Below, piece by piece: positions 1-6,024 of a DNA stretch of 8,250 bases. Source of the stretch: an uncultured Oxalobacter sp. (lineage in GTDB: Bacteria > Pseudomonadota > Gammaproteobacteria > Burkholderiales > Burkholderiaceae_D); the NCBI GenBank assembly GCA_905202055.1, contig CAJKQK010000084.1:1-8250 (forward strand), read 5' to 3'. The position numbers were made by a program, and so were the translations under genes. The first letter of the stretch is position 1, and each line of letters begins with the position of its first letter. A model generated the notes under the pieces. It worked only from the letters and a program-made list of their open reading frames with translations, had not been told where the DNA came from and made no database searches.

Positions 1-595
1 GAAAGCACCATTGGCAGAATTTCCAGAAGCGTATTTCTTCCGCATGGCTGTCCGCAAACTCCGACAATGCCCGTTTGTCGCGTTGCACGAGAGGTTCTGG
101 CCATGTCTGCCAGCCGGATTCACTACTCTTGTATACCTCTGTAATGGATTTGAAAAGGGCGTAATTGTCGAGCCAGAAAGCCGTTTTTCTGCAAAAATCG
201 AGAAAGGATTCCAGCGGAATTTTCTCTGCCGATTCAAAAAAACGTTTTGACGCCAGTTTCAGGCGTTCAATCTTGTATTGCGAAACGGCCGGATAATTGA
301 CGTGGGCTGTTTCGAAAGCGGAATCCGGGATCAGTTCTTCATTGTTTAGCCATCCTGCATCCCGGCATTTTTCGAGGCTGATCAGGAGAACGTTGCCACC
401 GAATGCAGAAGGGCTCATGTAGGGGGAATTGCCTGCACCGATGTCGCCCAGCGGCAGCATTTGCCATAAAGACTGACGCGCGGATACCAGCCAGTTGACG
501 AAGTTGTAGGCTTCCGTTCCCAGATCGCCGCAACCGTGTGGGCCCGGCAAAGAAGTGGGATGAAGAAGAATACCGCTTTTCCGTGTCAGTTTCAT
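1..595 (-). CDS. malQ: 4-alpha-glucanotransferase (amylomaltase), N-terminal part, cut by window edge
   Basis: The reading frame runs from an ATG (complement of 593-595) to the left edge without a stop, giving 198 N-terminal residues of an enzyme usually around 500 residues or longer. Amylomaltase (glycoside hydrolase family 77) moves alpha-1,4-glucan segments between maltodextrins in the cytoplasm. The start is diagnostic: RKSGILLHPTSLPG at residues 5-18, then GDLG, then SLWQMLPLGDIGAGNSPY and SAFGGN..LLISLE, the classic GH77 opening. The visible end (roughly EIRFWKFCQW) also fits the family. The catalytic residues lie in the missing part. Residue 22 is Cys in HGCGDLG, where Ile is usual as I recall. 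The frame stays open upstream to a stop near position 664, with a possible TTG start 36 bases before the ATG; no strong ribosome binding site marks either. It is divergent from recG. Family assignment is confident; the exact start is less so. Confidence 0.9.
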   Translation of the reverse strand, partial: MKLTRKSGILLHPTSLPGPHGCGDLGTEAYNFVNWLVSARQSLWQMLPLGDIGAGNSPYMSPSAFGGNVLLISLEKCRDAGWLNNEELIPDSAFETAHVNYPAVSQYKIERLKLASKRFFESAEKIPLESFLDFCRKTAFWLDNYALFKSITEVYKSSESGWQTWPEPLVQRDKRALSEFADSHAEEIRFWKFCQWCF

Positions 596-611
596 AAATG
601 GATCGAGTTCT

Positions 612-639
612 TTGAATCCGTTCGGGGTCAATATAAAAT
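612..639 (+). promoter_or_regulatory. candidate recG promoter
   Basis: TTGAAT (612-617) and TAAAAT (634-639) are 16 bases apart on the plus strand. Transcription would begin near 647, giving a leader of about 90 bases before the recG GTG. The overlapping TATAAA at 632-637 would need only a 14-base spacer and is less likely. Transcripts from this promoter and from the malQ candidate would run into each other's promoter, so the two may interfere. Confidence 0.35.
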
Positions 640-680
640 CAAGCCTTATGATAACGGATTAAACTATTCTCATACGGATT
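615..680. repeat. ACGGATT words between malQ and recG, possible operator
   Basis: ACGGATT occurs in direct orientation at 654-660 and 674-680, exactly 20 bases (about two helical turns) apart, and once inverted as AATCCGT at 615-621. The two direct copies lie in or beside the -10 and the -35/-10 spacer of the candidate malQ promoter. The placement fits a regulator binding one face of the helix, but no regulator gene is visible. Confidence 0.3.
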
Positions 681-686
681 TTGCAA
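658..686 (-). promoter_or_regulatory. candidate malQ promoter
   Basis: On the minus strand, TTGCAA (686-681) and TTTAAT (663-658) are separated by exactly 17 bases, a sigma-70-like arrangement matching four and five of six consensus bases. The transcript would start near 651 and leave a leader of about 55 bases before the malQ ATG. This is an inference from sequence alone. Confidence 0.45.
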
Positions 687-737
687 AACAGTCTTGTAAA
701 AAGTGGATAAAGTAACCAATTTCTCCGGGCAGATGAT

Positions 738-2780
738 GTGAATAAAACGAATGCAGGCAAACTGGAACGTCTTGGCATCCATACGGATATGGAGCTGGTG
801 CTTCATTTGCCGTCCCGTTATGAGGATGAGACAAAACTGACCAGTCTCTCCGAAGCCATGTTTCGCCGGATCGGGCATATCCAGACCGAGGGTGTCGTCA
901 CGTTTTCCGAAATCCAGTACCGGCCGCGGCGGCAGCTTGTCGTTTTCATTTCCGATGGCGCAAGCCAGCTGGTTTTGCGTTTCCTGCATTTTTACGCCAG
1001 TCAGCAAAAGCAGCTGGCGGTCGGAAAACGGGTTCGGGCGCGCGGTGAGCTGAGACAGGGTTTCAACGGTATGGAAATGATCCATCCGGCCTATAAAATC
1101 GTCGATGAAAACACCCCTCTTCCCGATGCATTGACCCCTGTTTATCCCACTGGTGAAGGGGTTTCACAGAATTTTTTGCGCAAGGCGATTCATGAGGCAT
1201 TGGACAAGATCGATCTTTCCGATTCATTGCCTGATGCGCTTTTGAACAAACTGGATTTGCCCGGGTTTGAAAAATCCATTCGTTATTTGCATAATCCACC
1301 GGCTGATGCTGATGAAAACGCCTTGCTGGATCGCACTCATCCAGTGTGGGGGCGCATGAAGTTTGACGAACTTCTGGCCCAGCAACTGTCGATGAGGCGT
1401 GCCCGGATTGCGCGGCGGCGTCAAAAATCGAATGTCATGAAAGCGCCGGGTTTACTGACAAAACAATTCATCCGGAGTTTGCCTTTTTCCCTGACGGGCG
1501 AACAGGAGAAAGTGATTGCCGAAATCCGGGAAGACCTTGTGAAAGCCTATCCTATGCAGCGATTGCTTCAGGGCGATGTCGGCAGTGGCAAGACAGTCGT
1601 GGCCGCCATTGCGGCCTGTCATGCCATCGATAACGGCTTTCAGGTGGCAATGATGGCTCCGACGGAAATTCTGGCGGAGCAGCATTTCCAGAGGCTGAAT
1701 GAATGGATGGAGCCTTTGGGCATCTCTGTGGTCTGGCTGAATGGCAGCATGAAAAAGAAGGCAAAGGAAGCGGTGTTGTCTTCAATCGAGTCGGGGCAGG
1801 CACAATTTATTGTCGGGACACATGCCCTGATTCAGGACGGCGTCCGTTTTGCCAATCTGGGGTTGGCTATTATCGACGAGCAGCACCGTTTCGGTGTCGG
1901 ACAGCGGCTTGTGTTGCGAAACAAGGGGGAAAATGCCGGTTCGATCATCCCTCACCAGCTGATGATGAGTGCGACACCGATTCCCAGAACGCTGGCCATG
2001 ACTTTCTATGCCGATCTGGACGTTTCCGTTATCGCAAAGCTTCCTCCGGGCAGAAAACCGGTTGTGACGCGACTGATCGATCAGGAACGCCGTGACGAGG
2101 TTATCGAACGGATTCATGCCGCGACATTAGCCGGCCGGCAGGTTTACTGGGTTTGTCCATTGATCGAAGAATCGGAGGCCTTGCAGTTGCAGACTGCGGT
2201 CGAAACACATGCGCTTCTGACGGAAGCATTGGACGAATTGTCTGTCGGGCTGATACACGGGCGGATGAAACCGGCGGAAAAACAGGCAGTCATGACGGAT
2301 TTTCTGGAAAAACGGGTTCATGTGCTTGTCGCAACAACCGTTATCGAAGTGGGGGTGGACGTCCCGAATGCATCCCTCATGATTATCGAGCATGCGGAAC
2401 GCTTCGGTCTGTCGCAGCTTCACCAGTTGCGGGGACGTGTCGGCCGCGGAAGTATCGACAGTGTTTGTCTTCTGATGTATCAGAAGCCTTTGGGGGATAC
2501 GGCGAAGAAAAGGCTGATGACCATGCGGGAAACGAATGACGGGTTTGTCATTTCCCGGCGCGATCTGGAAATCAGGGGGCCAGGGGAATTTTTGGGTGCC
2601 CGTCAGTCCGGACAGGCCATGCTGCGTTTTGCCGATCTGGAAAAAGACGTCGATCTGATCGAAAAAGCGGCGTCGCTTGCCGACGACCTTTTGAGCGGCA
2701 AATTGCCTGATAGTGATACCATAATTTCAAAACATCTTGCGCGCTGGCTGGATTACAGGGAAGAATACCTGAACGTCTGA
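738..2780 (+). CDS. recG: ATP-dependent DNA helicase RecG
   Basis: RecG is a monomeric superfamily 2 helicase that remodels stalled forks and branched DNA in the cytoplasm. The 680-residue protein has an N-terminal wedge/OB region (about residues 1-210; RYEDET near 27-32) followed by two RecA-like helicase domains. Walker A is GDVGSGKT at 279-286, the DExH box is DEQH at 380-383 followed by RFG, motif III is MSATPIPRTLA, motif V contains TTVIEVGVDVPNA and motif VI is QLHQLRGRVGRG. The C-terminal part carries the RDLEIRGPGEFLGARQSG signature. The start is GTG; the frame is open back only to 711, with no ATG upstream. The protein begins at a point matching about residue 15-20 of longer homologues, so the very N-terminus is short. 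Length is otherwise normal (E. coli RecG is 693 residues). ubiA follows after 40 bases and may be co-transcribed. Confidence 0.97.
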   Translation: MNKTNAGKLERLGIHTDMELVLHLPSRYEDETKLTSLSEAMFRRIGHIQTEGVVTFSEIQYRPRRQLVVFISDGASQLVLRFLHFYASQQKQLAVGKRVRARGELRQGFNGMEMIHPAYKIVDENTPLPDALTPVYPTGEGVSQNFLRKAIHEALDKIDLSDSLPDALLNKLDLPGFEKSIRYLHNPPADADENALLDRTHPVWGRMKFDELLAQQLSMRRARIARRRQKSNVMKAPGLLTKQFIRSLPFSLTGEQEKVIAEIREDLVKAYPMQRLLQGDVGSGKTVVAAIAACHAIDNGFQVAMMAPTEILAEQHFQRLNEWMEPLGISVVWLNGSMKKKAKEAVLSSIESGQAQFIVGTHALIQDGVRFANLGLAIIDEQHRFGVGQRLVLRNKGENAGSIIPHQLMMSATPIPRTLAMTFYADLDVSVIAKLPPGRKPVVTRLIDQERRDEVIERIHAATLAGRQVYWVCPLIEESEALQLQTAVETHALLTEALDELSVGLIHGRMKPAEKQAVMTDFLEKRVHVLVATTVIEVGVDVPNASLMIIEHAERFGLSQLHQLRGRVGRGSIDSVCLLMYQKPLGDTAKKRLMTMRETNDGFVISRRDLEIRGPGEFLGARQSGQAMLRFADLEKDVDLIEKAASLADDLLSGKLPDSDTIISKHLARWLDYREEYLNV

Positions 2781-2820
2781 TCAGTGATCAATTCATGAAT
2801 TCAATTGCGGTTGCCAGGGT

Positions 2821-3699
2821 ATGACCACACAATTTGAAGTTTTGGAAAACCGGTTTATGCTGTATTTGCGTCTTGTCCGTCTGGACAAGCCGATTGGTTC
2901 CCTTTTGCTGCTGTGGCCGACTTTATGTGCTCTCTGGATCGCTGCGGATGGCAGGCCTGACTGGTATCTCATCCTTGTTTTTTCCCTTGGGACGGTATTG
3001 ATGCGTTCGGCCGGATGTGCCATTAACGATTTTGCCGACAGGGACTTCGACAAATACGTCAAGAGGACGGCAGATCGGCCTCTTGCGTCAGGCAAGCTCA
3101 GGCCGGTTGAGGCTGTCTGGTTAGCCGCAGCCCTGTCGTTCCTGTCATTTCTGCTGGTGCTGACGCTCAATTGGCTGACTGTCGGCCTGTCCGTTATTGC
3201 GCTTGTGGTGGCGGCTACTTATCCGCTGTTCAAGCGTTTTTTTGCCTTGCCTCAGGCCTATCTTGGAATCGCTTTCGGATTCGGTATTCCAATGGCGTTT
3301 GCCGCCGTGCAAAATAATGTGCCGCTGATCGCATGGTTTTTGTTATTGGCTAATATCTTCTGGGCTCTGGCATACGATACTGAATACGCTATGGTGGACC
3401 GTGACGACGATCTGAAAATCGGGATTTGTACGTCTGCCATTACCTTCGGCCGTTATGATGTGCTGGCGGTGATGACCTGCTATGTCATGATGTTGTGCAT
3501 CGTGTTGCTTGCAGGAATGGGCGCCGGTCTTGGAAAGTGGTTTGTCACAGGCTGGTCGCTGGCTGTTTTGTGCGCGGTTTACCATTACCGACTGATCAGA
3601 AACCGGGACCGGAGCGACTGTTTTCTGGCATTCCGCCACAATAACTGGCTGGGTGCGTTTATATTCCTGGGCATTACACTGGACTATGCGTTACGTTAA
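2821..3699 (+). CDS. ubiA: 4-hydroxybenzoate polyprenyltransferase
   Basis: This inner-membrane enzyme attaches the polyprenyl tail to 4-hydroxybenzoate in ubiquinone synthesis. The 292-residue protein is mostly hydrophobic, with about eight or nine membrane segments, and has both Asp-rich, Mg-diphosphate-binding motifs of the UbiA superfamily: NDFADRDFD at residues 69-77 followed by RTADRPLASG, and YDTEYAMVDRDDD at 185-197. The opening LRLVRLDKPIGSLLLLWPTL is typical of the true 4-hydroxybenzoate branch rather than the heme O or menaquinone branches. Residue 203 is Cys in KIGICTS, where I recall Lys or Arg being usual. The ATG is preceded by AGGG only one base away, a poor spacing; Met13 (base 2857), preceded by GGAAAA, is an alternative start. 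It lies 40 bases after recG in the same direction. Length is normal. Confidence 0.94.
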   Translation: MTTQFEVLENRFMLYLRLVRLDKPIGSLLLLWPTLCALWIAADGRPDWYLILVFSLGTVLMRSAGCAINDFADRDFDKYVKRTADRPLASGKLRPVEAVWLAAALSFLSFLLVLTLNWLTVGLSVIALVVAATYPLFKRFFALPQAYLGIAFGFGIPMAFAAVQNNVPLIAWFLLLANIFWALAYDTEYAMVDRDDDLKIGICTSAITFGRYDVLAVMTCYVMMLCIVLLAGMGAGLGKWFVTGWSLAVLCAVYHYRLIRNRDRSDCFLAFRHNNWLGAFIFLGITLDYALR

Positions 3700-3731
3700 G
3701 GTTTATTCTATGAGAAACGCATAAAGTTTTT
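3685..3731 (+). terminator. possible weak terminator after ubiA
   Basis: TATGCGTT (3685-3692, in the last ubiA codons) is perfectly complementary to AACGCATA (3716-3723), and five T residues follow at 3727-3731. The stem is only 8 bp and A+T-rich, and the loop is 23 bases, so termination would be weak at best. Confidence 0.25.
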
Positions 3732-3759
3732 GGCAATTGTCGTGCTTGTCTGTTAAATT
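3730..3759 (+). promoter_or_regulatory. candidate promoter of the yqjD-yqjE-yqjK-like operon
   Basis: TTGGCA (3730-3735) and TAAATT (3754-3759) are separated by 18 bases, matching five and four of six sigma-70 consensus bases. The transcript would start near 3766. The -10 lies at the left end of the 20-base element that recurs near yggS. Confidence 0.4.
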
Positions 3760-3773
3760 ATTCATTGTCGAAA
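3754..3773 (+). promoter_or_regulatory. 20-base shared element, copy 1 (upstream of yqjD-like gene)
   Basis: TAAATTATTCATTGTCGAAA matches copy 2 (5657-5676) at 18 of 20 positions, in the same orientation relative to the plus-strand gene downstream. It begins 56 bases before the yqjD-like ATG. An additional ATTGTCG lies at 3736-3742. The element may be an operator or a shared promoter core. Confidence 0.4.
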
Positions 3774-3809
3774 TACACTTTTTACATAAGTTAAAAGGGA
3801 GGAAAGAAT

Positions 3810-4130
3810 ATGGAAATTCTGGAAAATGCAGGACAATCCGGTAACAAACTGATGGGAAGCCTCAAATCGATTATCAACGATGCTGAAAAAGTTCTGGAAA
3901 ACAGTACACATCAGGGAAGCGAAACCTACCAGAATGCCAAGAAGAAACTGGAATCAACGCTTGTTGACGCCAAATTCGCTCTGGGTGAACTGGAAGACAT
4001 CGTTGTAACGAAAGCGAAAGATGCAGCGGTCTGTACAGCGGAATATGTCAAGGAAAATCCGTGGAAAGCAGCCGGTATCGTCGCTGCCGTCGGTGTTCTC
4101 GTCGGTATCCTGATTGCTCGTAAAAAATAA
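3810..4130 (+). CDS. DUF883 family membrane-anchored protein (YqjD/ElaB-like)
   Basis: The 106-residue protein has a long charged, mostly helical N-terminal region (residues 1-80, heptad-like, probably coiled coil) and a single C-terminal membrane segment at about 86-103, preceded by the family signature YVKENPWKAAG and ended by ARKK. This is the DUF883 layout of E. coli YqjD, ElaB and YgaM, which anchor in the inner membrane by the C-terminus; YqjD and ElaB are reported to bind ribosomes in stationary phase. A ribosome role here is inferred from the family only. The start is secure: GGGAGGA at 3797-3803 sits six bases before the ATG, the strongest ribosome binding site in the window, suggesting high expression. 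It is first of three genes in the same order as E. coli yqjD-yqjE-yqjK. I leave the symbol blank because DUF883 paralogues are hard to tell apart. Confidence 0.88.
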   Translation: MEILENAGQSGNKLMGSLKSIINDAEKVLENSTHQGSETYQNAKKKLESTLVDAKFALGELEDIVVTKAKDAAVCTAEYVKENPWKAAGIVAAVGVLVGILIARKK

Positions 4131-4146
4131 AATTTTCGGACAGCTT

Positions 4147-4512
4147 ATGGCATTGGGCGACTCTTTTGTCAGGGTGGCGGGTACGGTATTTGCCATCCTG
4201 AAGACACGTTTCGAGCTGATTTCAATTGAAGTGGAAGAGGAATGGGTTCGTCTTCTCACTTACCTGTTGTTGTCGCTCGCAGGTCTCTTTTGCCTTGCAC
4301 TGACGATATTGCTTGCCGTCATCCTGATCATCGTGCTTTGCTGGGAATTCTACCGGATACCTGCCATGGTCGGCCTGATTGTCTTTTTCGGACTGGTCAC
4401 TTTGGGAATCGCTATTGGAGTGAAGAGAAGTTTTGCCAGAAAACCGAAAATGTTGGCCTTGACGTGTCAGGAAATAGCAAAAGATATCGATCGTCTGACG
4501 CCTTCAGCATAA
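4147..4512 (+). CDS. yqjE: YqjE-like / phage-holin-family-like membrane protein
   Basis: The 121-residue protein starts with an amphipathic segment ending in TRFELISIEVEEE (residues 20-32), which matches the conserved opening of the YqjE family, often labelled phage holin family III. Two hydrophobic hairpins follow, at about 35-65 and 72-94, and then a charged cytoplasmic tail (ARKPKML..TCQEIAKDIDRL). Despite the database label there is no phage gene nearby, so a lysis function is unlikely. I chose ATG 4147 over the in-frame TTG at 4114 because the ATG lies 16 bases after the yqjD-like stop and the protein then begins where homologues do; the TTG would overlap the previous gene. The ribosome binding site is weak, so translation may depend on the upstream gene. 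Function is unknown in the family. Confidence 0.82.
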   Translation: MALGDSFVRVAGTVFAILKTRFELISIEVEEEWVRLLTYLLLSLAGLFCLALTILLAVILIIVLCWEFYRIPAMVGLIVFFGLVTLGIAIGVKRSFARKPKMLALTCQEIAKDIDRLTPSA

Positions 4513-4530
4513 ACAAATTATCCAGGTCCA

Positions 4531-4857
4531 ATGGCTGACTCATCCAACAAAATGACGAAACGCAAAGCCGAACTGCTGGTTCAAAGCGCCCTGTTGCGCG
4601 AGAAACTGGCGGTCGAGACGCTTTCGCTGTTTCAGATGCCGGATATTGTGTCAAAAGGCCTCGGGTTTTTAAGCGGTTTCAACAAGATCAAGAAAAATCC
4701 TCTTGTTATTGCGCCGGTTATCCTGACTTTGCTGGCGTTGCGTCCACGCCGCATTATCTCATGGGCTGTCTCCGCGACAGTCCTTTTCAAGACATGGCGC
4801 CGGTTCAAACCGGTTCTGTCATTCGTGCTCGGTTTTCTTGCCAGACGCAAAAAATAA
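4531..4857 (+). CDS. yqjK: YqjK-like protein
   Basis: The 108-residue basic protein has a charged N-terminal helix (KRKAELLVQSALLREKLAVE, residues 10-29), one hydrophobic stretch at about 57-70 (KNPLVIAPVILTLLAL), a second at about 75-86, and a Lys/Arg-rich C-terminus (FLARRKK). Similarity to E. coli YqjK is modest by eye; the assignment relies mainly on the position directly after the DUF883 and YqjE-like genes. The ATG lies 18 bases after the YqjE-like stop, with only a weak AGG at 4524-4526 as ribosome binding site. Its TAA stop falls inside the hairpin that appears to terminate the convergent yggS gene. No function is known; it is probably a small inner-membrane partner of the other two. 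Confidence 0.75.
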   Translation: MADSSNKMTKRKAELLVQSALLREKLAVETLSLFQMPDIVSKGLGFLSGFNKIKKNPLVIAPVILTLLALRPRRIISWAVSATVLFKTWRRFKPVLSFVLGFLARRKK

Positions 4858-4880
4858 TTTCTGATGAGTACAGAAATTAT
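4849..4880 (-). terminator. rho-independent-type terminator of yggS
   Basis: A perfect 10-bp inverted repeat, ATAATTTCTG (4854-4863) and CAGAAATTAT (4871-4880), encloses a 7-base loop. Read on the minus strand the hairpin is followed at once by six T residues (4854-4849), the layout of an intrinsic terminator for yggS. The plus strand has no T-run after the stem, so it is directional. The left arm includes the yqjK-like TAA stop. The stem is A+T-rich, so strength may be moderate. Confidence 0.7.
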
Positions 4881-4887
4881 CCGGCCA

Positions 4888-5595
4888 TTACTTGTCCGAA
4901 TAACTTCTTTTTCCAAAAATGGCTGTGCCGATACGCACTGTTGTCGCGCCTTCCTGTATGGCGGTTTCCATGTCATCCGACATGCCCATGGACAAGGTAT
5001 CGAGATCGTATCCTGCCTGCACCAGTTCATCGAACAGGGCTTTCATTGCGGCGAAAGGCTGGCGCTGTTTTACCGGATCGCTCTCCGGTTCAGGGATAGC
5101 CATCAGGCCGCGCAATCGCAGGTTCGGCATCGTGGAAATCGCTTTAGCCATAGCAGGCACTTCTTCTGGCAACACCCCGCTTTTGGTTTTTTCGTTGCTG
5201 ATATTGACCTGAAGGCAGATATTCAGGGGTGGAAGCTTCTCCGGCCGCTGTTCAGAAAGGCGTCGTGCGATTTTTTCCCGGTCCACTGAGTGCACCCAGT
5301 CGAAATGTTCGGCAATGGAACGCGTTTTGTTACTCTGTATCGGACCGATAAAATGCCATTCCAGCTTGAGGTCGGGACGGGATTGGCGGATAGCCCTGAT
5401 TTTGGACACGGCTTCCTGTTCATAGTTTTCGCCGAAAGCGAGTTGCCCCGCTTCGGCGGCTTCAACAATATCCTCCGGTGGCCGGGTTTTGGAAACGGCA
5501 AGCAAATGTACCGTATGCGGATCCCGATTCGCCTTGCTGGCAGCTGACTCAATGTTTTTGGTAATAGTTTGTAAATGGTGTGTAATGATGGTCAT
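4888..5595 (-). CDS. yggS: YggS family pyridoxal phosphate homeostasis protein
   Basis: YggS/PLPBP is a single-domain, fold-type III PLP-binding barrel without known enzymatic activity that keeps free PLP and amino/keto acid pools in balance in the cytoplasm. The 235-residue protein carries the whole signature set: LLAVSKT with the PLP-binding Lys36, FGENY (54-58), EWHFIGPIQSNK (79-90), LQVNISNEKTKSGV (128-141), RLRGLMAIP, LSMGMSDDMETAI (201-213) and RIGTAIFG (221-228). I chose the ATG at 5595 because homologues begin near MTxIxxxLQ; an in-frame TTG at 5610 would add five residues, and neither has a clear ribosome binding site. Length is normal. It converges on the yqjD-E-K-like trio, sharing the intergenic terminator, and is separated by about 1.9 kb from yggT-yggU, its usual companions in enterics. 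Confidence 0.96.
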   Translation of the reverse strand: MTIITHHLQTITKNIESAASKANRDPHTVHLLAVSKTRPPEDIVEAAEAGQLAFGENYEQEAVSKIRAIRQSRPDLKLEWHFIGPIQSNKTRSIAEHFDWVHSVDREKIARRLSEQRPEKLPPLNICLQVNISNEKTKSGVLPEEVPAMAKAISTMPNLRLRGLMAIPEPESDPVKQRQPFAAMKALFDELVQAGYDLDTLSMGMSDDMETAIQEGATTVRIGTAIFGKRSYSDK

Positions 5596-5639
5596 GATTG
5601 AGAACTTCAATGTGTTAGACTCAATATTGTTTCGCTTTC

Positions 5640-5668
5640 ATTATAAAGACGAAGAGTAAATTAATCAT
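5640..5668 (-). promoter_or_regulatory. candidate yggS promoter
   Basis: A perfect TATAAT lies on the minus strand at 5645-5640, 44 bases before the yggS ATG. The -35 region expected 17 bases upstream (5668-5663) reads ATGATT, a poor match. That stretch lies inside copy 2 of the shared 20-base element, so a bound regulator could help or block polymerase. Confidence 0.4.
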
Positions 5669-5676
5669 TGTCGTAA
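5657..5676 (+). promoter_or_regulatory. 20-base shared element, copy 2 (yggS/PP0621 intergenic region)
   Basis: TAAATTAATCATTGTCGTAA differs from copy 1 (3754-3773) at two positions only. It begins 71 bases before the PP0621-family ATG and covers the -35 position of the candidate yggS promoter. Its AATCATTGTC half resembles half of the Fur consensus (AATCATTATC); over 19 bases I count 13 matches here and 11 in copy 1, too few to claim a Fur box. Confidence 0.4.
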
Positions 5677-5727
5677 AGATGTTAAAGCCGCTTTGCTGGA
5701 TAGGCGACTTCGTATGGGAGACTGGAT

Positions 5728-6024
5728 ATGGGATGGATGTGGTTGCTGATTATCGCTTTGGTCATTGCTGCAATTATTGCCAAATTGCGGCGCAGTTCCC
5801 GTATTTTCATCATCCGGCAGAATTTCCAGCACGGTGAAAATCCATTCCGGAATGCCTCACCTCCCCCACGTCCCCATATTCAGAGACGGGGTGAAGTGGA
5901 ACACATGGTCTGTTGTGAAGAATGCGGAATTTATATTCCGGCTTCCGAAGCGCTGGAACATTCCGGAAAAATCTTCTGTTGCAGGGAACACAGCGCCGCT
6001 TATTTTTCTTCCAGTAAATCCTGA
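5728..6024 (+). CDS. PP0621 family protein (membrane segment plus zinc-ribbon-like Cys cluster)
   Basis: The 98-residue protein has one N-terminal membrane segment (residues 3-18), a basic, Pro-rich linker (19-55), and a C-terminal cluster: Cys62, Cys63 and Cys66 in VCCEECGIYIP, then SEAL, then Cys84, Cys85 and His88 in FCCREH. CxxC followed about 20 residues later by CxxH is the PP0621-family pattern and suggests a small zinc-binding knuckle; metal binding is inferred. Function is unknown. GGGAG at 5716-5720 lies seven bases before the ATG, which fixes the start. The gene is divergent from yggS, with 132 bases between the two start codons. Its last 25 bases overlap the 3' end of the convergent GNAT gene. 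In other Burkholderiales I recall this family next to a PilS/PilR-type two-component pair and ampD; only ampD remains nearby. Confidence 0.8.
   Translation: MGWMWLLIIALVIAAIIAKLRRSSRIFIIRQNFQHGENPFRNASPPPRPHIQRRGEVEHMVCCEECGIYIPASEALEHSGKIFCCREHSAAYFSSSKS

Noticed and set aside
11..533. Plus-strand frame 11-250 and minus-strand frame 339-533 at the left edge
   Set aside because: The malQ frame, which is open to the window edge, accounts for the whole region with clear GH77 motifs.
1703..2539. Long open frames in other frames and on the minus strand inside recG (for example 1703-2095, 1782-2117, 2153-2539)
   Set aside because: They lie entirely within the well-supported recG gene and show low-complexity, family-free translations.
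2790..2801. AATTCATGAATT perfect palindrome between recG and ubiA
   Set aside because: It is A+T-rich, has no T-run and no second copy, so I did not call it a terminator or operator.
4147..4512. Phage holin or prophage remnant suggested by the family name of the YqjE-like protein
   Set aside because: No other phage gene is near and the context is the chromosomal yqjD-yqjE-yqjK order.
4864..5552. Plus-strand open frames of 85 to 141 codons opposite yggS
   Set aside because: yggS carries all family motifs across this stretch; the opposite-strand frames look like shadows of its codon use.
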